Assembly: GCA_964458575.1 (NCBI GenBank)
Contig: CAYWMD010000063.1
Location: 1 to 35,817 of the forward strand
Origin: CAYWMD01 sp964458575
GTDB lineage: Bacteria > Verrucomicrobiota > Verrucomicrobiia > Limisphaerales > JADLHS01
DNA length: 35,817 nt
Direction: 5' to 3'
The notes under the pieces are model-generated. The model saw nothing but the letters and a program-made list of their open reading frames with translations. It was not told the origin of the DNA and did not search any database. Position 1 is the first letter of the stretch; each line of letters starts with the position of its first letter. Positions 7,275-14,077 of the stretch are shown here, in pieces. A program made the translations under genes and the position numbers.

Positions 7275-7709
7275 TTAGAATTGCAGGCCCGCTTCGCGCG
7301 CGGCGGTGGCCAGCGCGGCGAGCTTGCCGTAAACCGGCTTCGCCTCGTCCTTGCCCTTATCGCCCTTCGCGGCTTTCGCGGCTTTCGGCTGTGACCAGTG
7401 GTAGCGCATGCCACCCCGGTCGAACACGACTTGTTTGATGCCCTGGTCGAGCGCGGTCTTCGCCGCCAGGGTGCCGATCGTTCTGGCGCTCGCGACGTTC
7501 GCGGCGAGTTTGTCGCGGTCGGGCGTGGCCTTGCTTCGCGTGGAAGCCGATGCCAGCGTCCGGCCCGCTGCGTCATCAATGAACTGCACGTAAATGTGCT
7601 CATTGGTGAAGCACACGCTCATGCGCGGACGATCCTTCGTGCCGGACACTTTCTTGCGGATGCGCCATTGGCGCAGTTGCTTGAGCCGATGTTTTTTTTG
7701 AGTTTGCAT
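7275..7709 (-). CDS. rplR: 50S ribosomal protein L18 with internal insertion
   Basis: uL18 binds 5S rRNA in the central protuberance. The core is normal: KKVSGTKDRPRMSVCFTNEH, YVQFIDDAAGRTLASAST, VVFDRGGMRYH, and the end ALATAAREAGLQF. Between the YH of the RGG loop and the final helix there is an unusual Lys/Ala/Asp-rich insert of about 20 residues (106-126, including KAAKAAKGDKGKDEAK), so the protein has 144 rather than about 120 residues. The insert keeps the frame and falls in a surface loop of the fold. It follows rplF by 39 bp. Confidence 0.98.
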   Translation of the reverse strand: MQTQKKHRLKQLRQWRIRKKVSGTKDRPRMSVCFTNEHIYVQFIDDAAGRTLASASTRSKATPDRDKLAANVASARTIGTLAAKTALDQGIKQVVFDRGGMRYHWSQPKAAKAAKGDKGKDEAKPVYGKLAALATAAREAGLQF

Positions 7710-7748
7710 GGGATGCGGCCACGGGTTTTGCCGGGGCCAATGAAATGA

Positions 7749-8285
7749 TTATTGGACGGTCTTGCCTTCCTTGCGCTGGACGTGTTCACCGACGTAACGA
7801 ACGCCCTTGCCCTTGTACGGCTCGGGCGGATAGAAGTTCCGCAACTCCGCCGCGACCTGGCCGACAACTTTTTTGTCCGGGCCTTCAATGGTCAGCTTGG
7901 TGTTTTCCTCGACGGTCACCTTGATCTGGGCCGGAATCGGATAATTGATCGGATGCGAATAGCCGAGGATCAGGTTCACCACGTTGCCCTGGACGGCGGC
8001 CTTGAAACCGACGCCCTGGATTTCGAGCTTCTTTACAAAGCCATCGGTCACGCCTTTGACCATGTTGTTGACCAGCGCCCGGCTCAAACCGTGCAGCGCC
8101 TTGGCCTGGGCGTCGTCGCCTTCGCGGCTCACGACGATTTTTCCGTCCTGCACCTTCAGACTCGTGCGCCGGGGCAGTTCCCAATCGAGCTTGCCTTTCG
8201 GCCCTTCGATCAAAACTTTTTGCCCCTTCACATCCACCTTCACTTTCGGCGGAATGGCAATCGGTTGTTTTCCAATTCGCGACAT
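7749..8285 (-). CDS. rplF: 50S ribosomal protein L6
   Basis: uL6 lies near the factor-binding site and the sarcin-ricin loop. The start at 8285 gives 178 residues beginning MSRIGKQPIAIPPKV, exactly the family N-terminus, with a GAGG motif 8 bases upstream. An in-frame upstream ATG at 8324 would add 13 residues and overlap rpsH, and is rejected. The two L6 repeats are visible. The second ends with the signature EPYKGKGVRYVGEHVQRKEGK. The gap to rpsH is 10 bp. Confidence 0.98.
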   Translation of the reverse strand: MSRIGKQPIAIPPKVKVDVKGQKVLIEGPKGKLDWELPRRTSLKVQDGKIVVSREGDDAQAKALHGLSRALVNNMVKGVTDGFVKKLEIQGVGFKAAVQGNVVNLILGYSHPINYPIPAQIKVTVEENTKLTIEGPDKKVVGQVAAELRNFYPPEPYKGKGVRYVGEHVQRKEGKTVQ

Positions 8286-8295
8286 AAATTCGTCC

Positions 8296-8682
8296 TCACC
8301 AAACGTAGCAAAGCACTTCGCCACCCAGGTTCTTCTTGCGCGCCTGAACGCCGGTCATCACGCCTTCCGGGGTGGAAATCACCGCCACGCCCATCCCGCC
8401 CAGCACCCGCGGAATCTCGGTTGCCCCCACGTACTGACGCAAACCCGGACGGCTGATGCGGCGCAGCCCCTCAATCGTCGGCTTTTTGCCTTCGTACTTC
8501 AGACGCAGCTTCAACGTCTTGCGCACCTTTCCGTCCACGCCCACGTCGGCGACATAGCCCTCCTTCTTCAGGATGTTCGCGATGCCTTCCTTCAGTTTCG
8601 AGTGGGGAATTTCCACCGTCGGCCGCAGCGCGTGGCCGGCGTTGCGGATGCGGGTCAACATGTCAGAAATCGGATCAGTCAT
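8296..8682 (-). CDS. rpsH: 30S ribosomal protein S8
   Basis: uS8 binds the central domain of 16S rRNA and in E. coli represses the spc operon. At 128 residues it is of normal length. The N-terminus reads MTDPISDMLTRIRNAG, and the C-terminal RNA-binding domain ends VISTPEGVMTGVQARKKNLG then GEVLCYVW, the standard family ending. An AAAGAG motif lies about 9 bases before the ATG. The 41-bp spacer to rpsN is A/T-rich, with GATTAAG-like repeats. Confidence 0.99.
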   Translation of the reverse strand: MTDPISDMLTRIRNAGHALRPTVEIPHSKLKEGIANILKKEGYVADVGVDGKVRKTLKLRLKYEGKKPTIEGLRRISRPGLRQYVGATEIPRVLGGMGVAVISTPEGVMTGVQARKKNLGGEVLCYVW

Positions 8683-8723
8683 ATCGGACTCTTTATCTTA
8701 TTCTCTTCTCAAATCTTAATCCG

Positions 8724-8993
8724 CTACCAGCTCGCCTTCACGACGCCGGGAATCAATCCGTTGAGCGCGGCCTCGCGGAACGTGAGGCGCGACACGCCAA
8801 ACTTCCGCAAATGCGCGTGCCGCCGGCCGCTCATTGTGCAGCGGTTTACCACACGGATGGGACTGGCGTCCTTGGGCAGCTTCGCCAGGCCGGCGTAGTC
8901 ACGCTTGGCCTTCAATTCCGCGCGGAGGGCGGCGTATTTTTTTACCGTCTCGGCTTTGCGCTTGTTGCGCTCGATCCATGCAACTTTTGCCAT
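8724..8993 (-). CDS. rpsN: 30S ribosomal protein S14, zinc-free type
   Basis: uS14 is a late-assembling protein of the 30S head. At 89 residues, with only one cysteine, it is the zinc-independent form, not the 61-residue CXXC form. Signatures are MAKVAWIERNKRK, KLPKDASPIRVVNRC, and GRRHAHLRKFGVSRLTFREA. It lies 7 bp after rplE. No Shine-Dalgarno motif is evident. Confidence 0.98.
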   Translation of the reverse strand: MAKVAWIERNKRKAETVKKYAALRAELKAKRDYAGLAKLPKDASPIRVVNRCTMSGRRHAHLRKFGVSRLTFREAALNGLIPGVVKASW

Positions 8994-9000
8994 AAAAAGA

Positions 9001-9546
9001 TTATCGGCCTTCGGCGAACGGCATGCCCATCAATTTGAGAAACTCTTGCGCGGCGGCGTTCGTGCGCGCGCTGGTCACAATCGTGATGTCCATGCCCTGT
9101 TGCCGTTTGATTTTGTCGAGTTCGATCTCCGGGAAGATGGTCTGGTCCGCGATCCCCAGCGTGTAATTGCCGCGCCCATCAAAGGACCGCGTCGAAAGCC
9201 CGCGAAAGTCACGGATGCGCGGCAGCGTTGCCGACACGAGCCGGTCAAAAAATTCATACATCGCATCGCGGCGCAGCGTCACGCGACAGCCAATGGCCTG
9301 GCCTTCGCGCAATTTGAAGTTGGCAATGTTGTGGCGCGAACGGCTGATCGCCGGCTTGCGGCCCGTGATGAGCGCAAGGTCCTTGGCCGCGTCTTCCACG
9401 GCGTTCTTCTCCAACGACGCGCTCACTCCCATGTTCACGACGATCTTGACCATGCGCGGCACCTGATGCGGATTGCTGTACTGGTGCTTCGCTTTCAGCG
9501 CCGGCACGACATCGTCCGTATATTTTTTGTATAATCTCGATTTCAT
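9001..9546 (-). CDS. rplE: 50S ribosomal protein L5
   Basis: uL5 binds 5S rRNA and contacts P-site tRNA. At 181 residues it has standard length. Motifs include NPHQVPRMVKIVVNMGV, AKDLALITGRKPAISRSRHN, FKLREGQAIGCRVTLR, and the end NAAAQEFLKLMGMPFAEGR. It follows rplX by 40 bp. Only a weak GAAGAA lies before the ATG. Confidence 0.99.
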   Translation of the reverse strand: MKSRLYKKYTDDVVPALKAKHQYSNPHQVPRMVKIVVNMGVSASLEKNAVEDAAKDLALITGRKPAISRSRHNIANFKLREGQAIGCRVTLRRDAMYEFFDRLVSATLPRIRDFRGLSTRSFDGRGNYTLGIADQTIFPEIELDKIKRQQGMDITIVTSARTNAAAQEFLKLMGMPFAEGR

Positions 9547-9586
9547 TTCTTCGCGTCACGGATTTGGCCGTGACTTAAAAATCATT

Positions 9587-9868
9587 TCATGCTTGCGCCG
9601 GTGCGGCTTCCGTCCCGCCGCGCTTCGCCGACCGGGCGTCGAACACTTCCGCCTTCATCACGTTGGAAACGTGGATCGCCCCTTCGCGCTCAACAATCGC
9701 CCCCTGCGGATGCTGCTGGCTCTTGCGCATGTGGCGCTTGGTCATCCGCACGCCCTCGACGAGCACGCGGTGCTTCTTCATGGCGACGGCGATGACCTTG
9801 CCGCGCTTGCCTTTGTCGGCGCCGGCAATCACCACCACTTCTTCGCCTTTTTTTACGTGAAAACTCAT
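9587..9868 (-). CDS. rplX: 50S ribosomal protein L24
   Basis: uL24 is an assembly initiator of the large subunit that lies beside the tunnel exit. The KOW motif occupies about residues 4-33 (VKKGEEVVVIAGADKGKRGK). The next family block is GVRMTKRHMRKSQQHPQG with AIVEREGAIHVSNV. The 93 residues include a short Ala/Gly-rich tail. An octamer array occupies the spacer between rplN and this start. Confidence 0.98.
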   Translation of the reverse strand: MSFHVKKGEEVVVIAGADKGKRGKVIAVAMKKHRVLVEGVRMTKRHMRKSQQHPQGAIVEREGAIHVSNVMKAEVFDARSAKRGGTEAAPAQA

Positions 9869-9879
9869 TTGGCCTGGAT

Positions 9880-9911
9880 CGTTAAATCGTTTATGTGTTG
9901 AACCGTCAAAT
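9880..9911. repeat. Octamer array in the rplN-rplX spacer
   Basis: Four 8-bp units in forward orientation read CGTTAAAT, CGTTTATG, TGTTGAAC and CGTCAAAT. They fill most of the 48-bp gap. Confidence 0.7.
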
Positions 9912-9916
9912 CGTGA

Positions 9917-10282
9917 TCAGATCACTTCCGGCGCGAGCGAGATGATCTTCATGAACTTCTTGTCGCGCAGTTCGCGGGCGACCGGGCCGAAAATGCGCGT
10001 ACCCTTCGGGTTCAATTCCGGGTCAATGATCACGCACGCATTGCTGTCAAAGCGCAGATATGAGCCGTCATTGCGGCGAATTGCCTTGCGCGTGCGGACG
10101 ATCACGGCGTTGTGCACCTCGCCCTTCTTCACCTGGCCATCCGGCGCAGCGACCTTGATGTGCACCTTGATGACGTCGCCCACGTGGGCATACCTCTGGT
10201 TGCGGCCCAAGACGCCGATGGCCCACGCCACTTTGGCGCCGGTGTTGTCGGCCACATCGAGATGAGAACGGACTTGCAACAT
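9917..10282 (-). CDS. rplN: 50S ribosomal protein L14
   Basis: uL14 forms intersubunit bridge B8. At 121 residues it has the normal length. Signatures are MLQVRSHLDVADNTGAK, AVIVRTRKAIRRNDGSYLRF, NACVIIDPELNPKGTRIFGP and the ending FMKIISLAPEVI. An AGGA motif lies 5 bases before the ATG. It follows rpsQ by 10 bp. Confidence 0.99.
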   Translation of the reverse strand: MLQVRSHLDVADNTGAKVAWAIGVLGRNQRYAHVGDVIKVHIKVAAPDGQVKKGEVHNAVIVRTRKAIRRNDGSYLRFDSNACVIIDPELNPKGTRIFGPVARELRDKKFMKIISLAPEVI

Positions 10283-10292
10283 AAAATCCTGA

Positions 10293-10595
10293 TTAAACGG
10301 CGACGCGTTCCACGCCGCTGGCCTTTTCCACCACGCCGACCAACCGCCAGCGTTTCAATTTCGACAACGGACGCGTCTCCACGATGCGCACCTGGTCGCC
10401 GACCTTCGCCTCGGCCTTTTCGTCGTGCGCGTAAAATTTTGTGTAGGCGGTCACGACCTTTTTGAAGCGCGGATGCGCAAAGCGCCGTTCCACCCGCACG
10501 ACAATGGTCTTGGCCATCTTGGCGGCAATGACTTCACCCACGCGTTCCTTGCGATGGCCGCGCGCGACTTCCGGTTGGTTGACTGTTTCTGACAT
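10293..10595 (-). CDS. rpsQ: 30S ribosomal protein S17
   Basis: uS17 is a primary 16S rRNA-binding protein with an OB fold. The start at 10595 gives 100 residues beginning MSETVNQPEVARGHRKERVG. It lies 7 bp after rpmC, whereas the longer in-frame start would run inside rpmC. Family signatures are VGEVIAAKMAKTIVVRVERR, HPRFKKVVTAYTKFYAHDE and GDQVRIVETRPLSKLKRW. No strong Shine-Dalgarno motif precedes the ATG. Confidence 0.97.
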   Translation of the reverse strand: MSETVNQPEVARGHRKERVGEVIAAKMAKTIVVRVERRFAHPRFKKVVTAYTKFYAHDEKAEAKVGDQVRIVETRPLSKLKRWRLVGVVEKASGVERVAV

Positions 10596-10602
10596 ACTAA
10601 GA

Positions 10603-10803
10603 TTATTTGCCCGCCTGGTTCCGCAATTGCGACGCGCGCGTTTCCAATCGCGCAATGTCCCTCCGCAGGGTGTGCAGGCGCGCGGGTTTCTCGAGCTGCG
10701 CGCTCGCCTGCTGCAACCGCAGGTTGAACATCTCCTGGCGCAGATCCCGGCTCTTCGCCGTCAACTCCACCAGCGTCATGTCTTTGATTTCCGAAAATTT
10801 CAT
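10603..10803 (-). CDS. rpmC: 50S ribosomal protein L29
   Basis: uL29 lies at the tunnel exit near the trigger-factor docking site. The 66-residue product begins MKFSEIKDMTLVELTAKSRD and has the two-helix family pattern with LRQEMFNLRLQQASAQLEKP and the final RDIARLETRASQLRNQ. The same frame is open upstream through rplP, so the start was set by family length, by the 11-bp gap to rplP and by the lack of family similarity further upstream. Confidence 0.97.
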   Translation of the reverse strand: MKFSEIKDMTLVELTAKSRDLRQEMFNLRLQQASAQLEKPARLHTLRRDIARLETRASQLRNQAGK

Positions 10804-10814
10804 GGCGTTGTGCT

Positions 10815-11237
10815 TTAAGCCGCAGCGCGATGCCGCGAGATGAACTTGGTCTTGATCGGCAGCTTCGTCGCCGCCAGGCGCAACGATTCGCGCGCGACCG
10901 CTTCCGTCACGCCGTCCACCTCGAACAAAACATTCGCCGGGCGGATCACCGCGACCCACGATTCCAGCGGGCCCTTGCCCTTGCCCATTCGCGTTTCGAG
11001 CGGCTTTTTGGTGAACGATTTTTGCGGGAAGATCCGCACCCACATTTTCCCGTGGCGCTTCATGTTGCGGGAGATGGCCACACGGCAGGCTTCAATCTGC
11101 TTCGTGTCCAGCCAGCAACGCTCCAGCGACATCAAGCCGTACTCGCCAAACGCCACCGTGTTGCCACGGTAGGCCAGCCCCGCGCGATTGCCGCGGTGCA
11201 TTTTGCGGTACTTCACTCTTTCGGGCATCAAGGGCAT
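10815..11237 (-). CDS. rplP: 50S ribosomal protein L16
   Basis: uL16 organises the A-site region of the large subunit. At 140 residues it is of normal length. Signatures are LMPERVKYRKMHRGNRAGLA, ITNRQIEACR-like IEACRVAISRNMKRHGKMWV, and GKGKGPLESWVAVIRPANVL with the end SLRLAATKLPIKTKFISR. The start is MPLMPERV; an internal ATG three codons later is also possible. The 94-bp gap upstream, to rpsC, is entirely octamer repeat. Confidence 0.98.
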   Translation of the reverse strand: MPLMPERVKYRKMHRGNRAGLAYRGNTVAFGEYGLMSLERCWLDTKQIEACRVAISRNMKRHGKMWVRIFPQKSFTKKPLETRMGKGKGPLESWVAVIRPANVLFEVDGVTEAVARESLRLAATKLPIKTKFISRHRAAA

Positions 11238-11247
11238 AAACTTTTTC

Positions 11248-11329
11248 CGTTAAATCGCTAAATCGTTGAACTGTTAAATCGTTTGGCGTTCGCGCCGTTG
11301 AATCGATTCAACGATTCAACGGTTTAACG
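11248..11329. repeat. Inverted octamer array between rpsC and rplP
   Basis: Forward 8-bp units (CGTTAAAT, CGCTAAAT, CGTTGAAC, TGTTAAAT, CGTTTGGC) are followed by a GC-rich middle, CGTTGAAT, and then the inverted units ATTCAACG, ATTCAACG and GTTTAACG. Bases 11296-11313 form a perfect 18-bp palindrome. The whole spacer can fold back on itself. Confidence 0.85.
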
Positions 11330-11331
11330 AA

Positions 11332-12000
11332 TCACGCCGTCACTGTCGTTTCCGTCTTCTGCTCCCGCTTCTCGGGCTTGTTCTCACCGCGGCAAATCCA
11401 GCACTTGATGCCGAGCTTGCCGTAAACCGTGTTGGCCTCCGCAAAGCCGTAATCAATGTTCGCGCGCAACGTGTGCAGCGGCACGCGTCCCCAGTGATAA
11501 GTTTCAACCCGCGCCAGTTCCGCGCCGCCCAGCCGGCCCGCGCAGCGAATCTTGATTCCGTCCGCGCCAAAATCCTTCGCCGTGGACACCGCCTTCTTCA
11601 TCGCGCGGCGGAACGAAACCCGGCGTTCCAACTGGAGCGCCACGTTCTCCGCCACCAGTTGCGCATCCACTTCCGGCTGCTTGATTTCCACAATGTCCAC
11701 GTAGATTTCCTTGCCGGTCATCTTGCTCAACTCTTCCTTGATCTTGTCAATTTCCGCGCCCTTGCGGCCGATGACCACGCCGGGCCGCGCGGTGTGAATG
11801 GTGATGCGGCAGCGGCTGGCCGCGCGTTCGATGAGAATCTTCGGCACGGACGCCGACTCGAGCTTCTTTTTCAACAACTCGCGGATCTCGCGATCCTCGG
11901 CGAGCAGCCGGCCGAATTCCTTTTTCCCGGAATACCACTTGGAGCGCCAGTCTTTGTTGACGGCGACGCGCAGGCCGATTGGATTGGTTTTCTGTCCCAT
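11332..12000 (-). CDS. rpsC: 30S ribosomal protein S3
   Basis: uS3 lines the mRNA entry tunnel. The start at 12000 gives 222 residues beginning MGQKTNPIGLRVAVNKDWRS, the family N-terminus. A longer frame starting at 12048 would overlap rplV and is rejected. The KH domain includes GVVIGRKGAEIDKIKEELSK. The C-terminal domain includes FRRAMKKAVSTAKDFGADGI, CAGRLGGAELARVETYHWGR and the end of the core ANTVYGKLGIKCWI, followed by a ~25-residue charged tail. The gap to rplV is 5 bp. Confidence 0.98.
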   Translation of the reverse strand: MGQKTNPIGLRVAVNKDWRSKWYSGKKEFGRLLAEDREIRELLKKKLESASVPKILIERAASRCRITIHTARPGVVIGRKGAEIDKIKEELSKMTGKEIYVDIVEIKQPEVDAQLVAENVALQLERRVSFRRAMKKAVSTAKDFGADGIKIRCAGRLGGAELARVETYHWGRVPLHTLRANIDYGFAEANTVYGKLGIKCWICRGENKPEKREQKTETTVTA

Positions 12001-12005
12001 ACTGA

Positions 12006-12347
12006 TTATTGGTCCTGTCCGTCGGACAAAGTGATTTTGATGTGGCAACGCCGCTTGATGATCGGCCCCGCCGACCCGCGCGCCTTGGGCGTGAAACGCT
12101 TGATGCGCATCGCCGTGCCGGCGACTGCTTCCTTCACGAGCAACGTTTCCGGCTTGGCCTTGTTGTTGTTCTCCGCGTTGGCAATGGCGGACTTGAGGGT
12201 CTTGGCGACCAGGCGCGCGCCTTTCCGCGGCACCACCTGCAACACCGCCTGCGCCTCCAACGCCGGCAGGCCCTGAATCTGCCGCACGACCTCGCGCATT
12301 TTCTGCGGCGACATCGGCACGTTTTTCATGATCGCGTGAACTTCCAT
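12006..12347 (-). CDS. rplV: 50S ribosomal protein L22
   Basis: uL22 has a beta-hairpin that lines the peptide tunnel and macrolide site. The start at 12347 gives 113 residues beginning MEVHAIMKNVPMSPQKMREV. The longer in-frame start at 12416 would lie inside rpsS and is rejected. Signatures are LVAKTLKSAIANAENNN, the hairpin region RIKRFTPKARGSAGPIIKRR and the end CHIKITLSDGQDQ. Only 1 bp separates it from the rpsS stop, which points to coupled translation. Confidence 0.97.
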   Translation of the reverse strand: MEVHAIMKNVPMSPQKMREVVRQIQGLPALEAQAVLQVVPRKGARLVAKTLKSAIANAENNNKAKPETLLVKEAVAGTAMRIKRFTPKARGSAGPIIKRRCHIKITLSDGQDQ

Positions 12348-12348
12348 G

Positions 12349-12630
12349 TTATTTCGCCTCCGCCTTGGCCGTGTGCGCGCCGTGCTTCTTGAACACGCGC
12401 GTGGGGGAAAACTCACCCAGCCGGTGACCCACCATGTTTTCCGTTACGAAGACCGCATTGAAAATTTTTCCGTTGTGAACACTGAAGGTGAGACCGACGA
12501 AATCCGGCGTGATCATCGAGCGCCGCGACCACGTCTTGATCGGCGTCTTGGACTGCGTGCTCTTCGCCTTCGTGATCTTGTCCAGAAGGTGAAAATCTAT
12601 GAACGGACCTTTTTTAATCGAGCGACCCAT
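12349..12630 (-). CDS. rpsS: 30S ribosomal protein S19
   Basis: uS19 lies in the 30S head with S13. The 93 residues match the family length: MGRSIKKGPFIDFHLLDKI, IKTWSRRSMITPDFVGLTFS, HNGKIFNAVFVTENMVGHRL and GEFSPTRVFKKHG. A 36-bp spacer carrying three CTTAAT units lies between rplB and this gene. Confidence 0.99.
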   Translation of the reverse strand: MGRSIKKGPFIDFHLLDKITKAKSTQSKTPIKTWSRRSMITPDFVGLTFSVHNGKIFNAVFVTENMVGHRLGEFSPTRVFKKHGAHTAKAEAK

Positions 12631-12640
12631 AATCTTTGGT

Positions 12641-12658
12641 CTTAATCTTAATCTTAAT
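12641..12658. repeat. Hexamer repeat in the rplB-rpsS spacer
   Basis: Three tandem copies of CTTAAT (GATTAA-type units on the transcribed strand) sit just upstream of the rpsS start. Confidence 0.6.
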
Positions 12659-12666
12659 CGCGGTAG

Positions 12667-13521
12667 TTACAGATTCTTCATCGGCCGGCCGTCGCGCCGG
12701 ACAATGATGAACCGGTTCGAGGACTTCTTCTTGTGCCGCGTCTTGTAACCTTTCGCCAGCAAACCCCACGGCGACGTCAATTGCTGCCAGCCACCGCCGG
12801 ACTTGGATTTGCCGGCGCCGCCACCGTTCGGATGGTCAACTGGATTGCGCGTCACGCCACGGTTGATCGGGCGGATGCCGCGATGCCGCGAGCGACCGGC
12901 CTTGCCGAGAATCACGTTTTCGTGCTCGGTGTTGCCCACCTGACCGATGGTTGCATAGCAATTCTCATTGATGCGGCGGATTTCACCGGAGGGCAGGCGC
13001 ACCTGCGCATAACCTTCGTCGCGCGACATCAAGGTCGCCGAGCCACCCGCCGTGCGGACCATCTGGCCGCCGCGACCGGGGCTGAGTTCGATGTTGTGAA
13101 TCGCCAGACCGACCGGGATGGACTTGAGCGGAAGCGAATTGCCGATCTCGGGCGGCGCCGTCGGGCCGCTCATGATTTTGCCGCCAACTTGAATTCCCGT
13201 GGGGGCGATGATGTAACGCTTTTCGCCGTCCTTGTAGGCCAGCAACGCCAGGCGCGCCGACCGGCCCGGATCGTATTCGATGGCCGACACCGTCGCCTCG
13301 ACGCCGTGCTTCTGGCGTTTGAAGTCCACGATGCGGAGCTTCTGCTTGTGGCCGCCGCCGATGCCACGGGCCGTGACGCGACCGTAGCAATTGCGGCCGC
13401 CGGTCTTCTTGCGAATCTCGACCAGCCGCTTCTCCGGCTTGAACTTCGTAACGTCGCTGAAATCTGCGAACGAGACGTAGCGCAGAGACGGCGTTAGCGG
13501 TCTAAAGGTTTTAACTGGCAT
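12667..13521 (-). CDS. rplB: 50S ribosomal protein L2
   Basis: uL2 is a core 23S rRNA-binding protein needed for peptidyl transferase activity. At 284 residues it is near the usual 275. Signatures are NCYGRVTARGIGGGHKQKLR, LAIHNIELSPGRGGQMVRTA and GVTRNPVDHPNGGG near the C-terminus, where the functionally important His lies. It is the first gene of the downstream half of the split S10 operon. Instead of following rplW directly it has a ~120-base leader and its own promoter at 13647-13674. The leader contains two small hairpins (13534-13554, 13576-13588). No Shine-Dalgarno motif is obvious. Confidence 0.99.
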   Translation of the reverse strand: MPVKTFRPLTPSLRYVSFADFSDVTKFKPEKRLVEIRKKTGGRNCYGRVTARGIGGGHKQKLRIVDFKRQKHGVEATVSAIEYDPGRSARLALLAYKDGEKRYIIAPTGIQVGGKIMSGPTAPPEIGNSLPLKSIPVGLAIHNIELSPGRGGQMVRTAGGSATLMSRDEGYAQVRLPSGEIRRINENCYATIGQVGNTEHENVILGKAGRSRHRGIRPINRGVTRNPVDHPNGGGAGKSKSGGGWQQLTSPWGLLAKGYKTRHKKKSSNRFIIVRRDGRPMKNL

Positions 13522-13533
13522 AAAATCAAAAGT

Positions 13534-13588
13534 TCCAAGTCAGCAACTCTTGGAGCAAGCGGACCATCAATCCTGGCCCCGCAGGGGC
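13534..13588 (-). promoter_or_regulatory. Two hairpins in the rplB leader
   Basis: In the transcribed strand a GCCCC/GGGGC stem with a 3-base loop (13576-13588) is followed by a TCCAAG/CTTGGA stem with a 9-base loop (13534-13554), ending 12 bases before the rplB ATG. They could regulate rplB translation, but no known leader class was recognised. Confidence 0.35.
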
Positions 13589-13646
13589 TTCAGTTATCGG
13601 CCCGCGATCATGCTGTCCGTCGCCACCCAGGCGAAACGGAGCGCAG

Positions 13647-13674
13647 AGACTAGCAGACCAAACTCCTTGTGCAA
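13647..13674 (-). promoter_or_regulatory. rplB promoter
   Basis: On the minus strand TTGCAC (13669-13674) is separated by 16 bases from TAGTCT (13647-13652), preceded by TGC as an extended -10. An A-tract followed by ACTTG lies just upstream. The downstream CTGCGCTCCG is shared with the rpsL promoter. The match to the rpsL and rpsJ promoters in sequence and spacing is the main evidence. Confidence 0.75.
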
Positions 13675-14077
13675 CAAGTTTTTTGCAGAAATTTGGTTGG
13701 GTTAAACCCGCCACCGACAGGGCGTGGCCCGCCGCAAAAAAAACCCGAAAAACTGGCCGATTTTAACCCAAACCCGCCAGGCCGCACGCACGACAAACGA
13801 GACCGCCGACCAACCCCGATGAGCGGAGCAAAGTGGATCAGCCGTGCCCCGCCTGAATCCGACGCACGACCCGGGGAATCCCACGCCCGGTCTGAGTCCG
13901 CTTCATTCCGGCTTCAGCCTTCCACCGTGTCATCTCGTGTTCCCAGATGCGCACCATCATCCAGTTCGATGCGATATTTCTTTGGCATATCTCGGCCGAT
14001 ACACCTGGCCAGGCACTATGGATCAGGCAAGAACTTTATGGTTTCGCAAACGATCTCTGCTTTGGCAACCTGCCGAT
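13675..14077. other. Non-coding region between the rplB promoter and the nuclease-helicase gene
   Basis: About 400 bp without a convincing gene. It holds an A-run (13736-13744) and two GGGTTAAA/TTTTAACCC-type segments around 13698 and 13761 facing each other, which could pair. An open frame upstream of the nuclease-helicase start runs through the right part but looks non-coding. No clear promoter for the plus-strand gene was found. One junction of the insert probably lies here. Confidence 0.5.

Noticed and set aside
11248..11329. Octamer arrays considered as a CRISPR array
   Set aside because: Units are 8 bp with no spacers of constant size, some are inverted, and no cas genes are present.
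13844..14077. N-terminal extension of the nuclease-helicase frame
   Set aside because: The 78 extra residues are Pro/His/Arg-rich and unlike the family, whose similarity begins at WYGAAIRDFL. A start at 14078 fits better.
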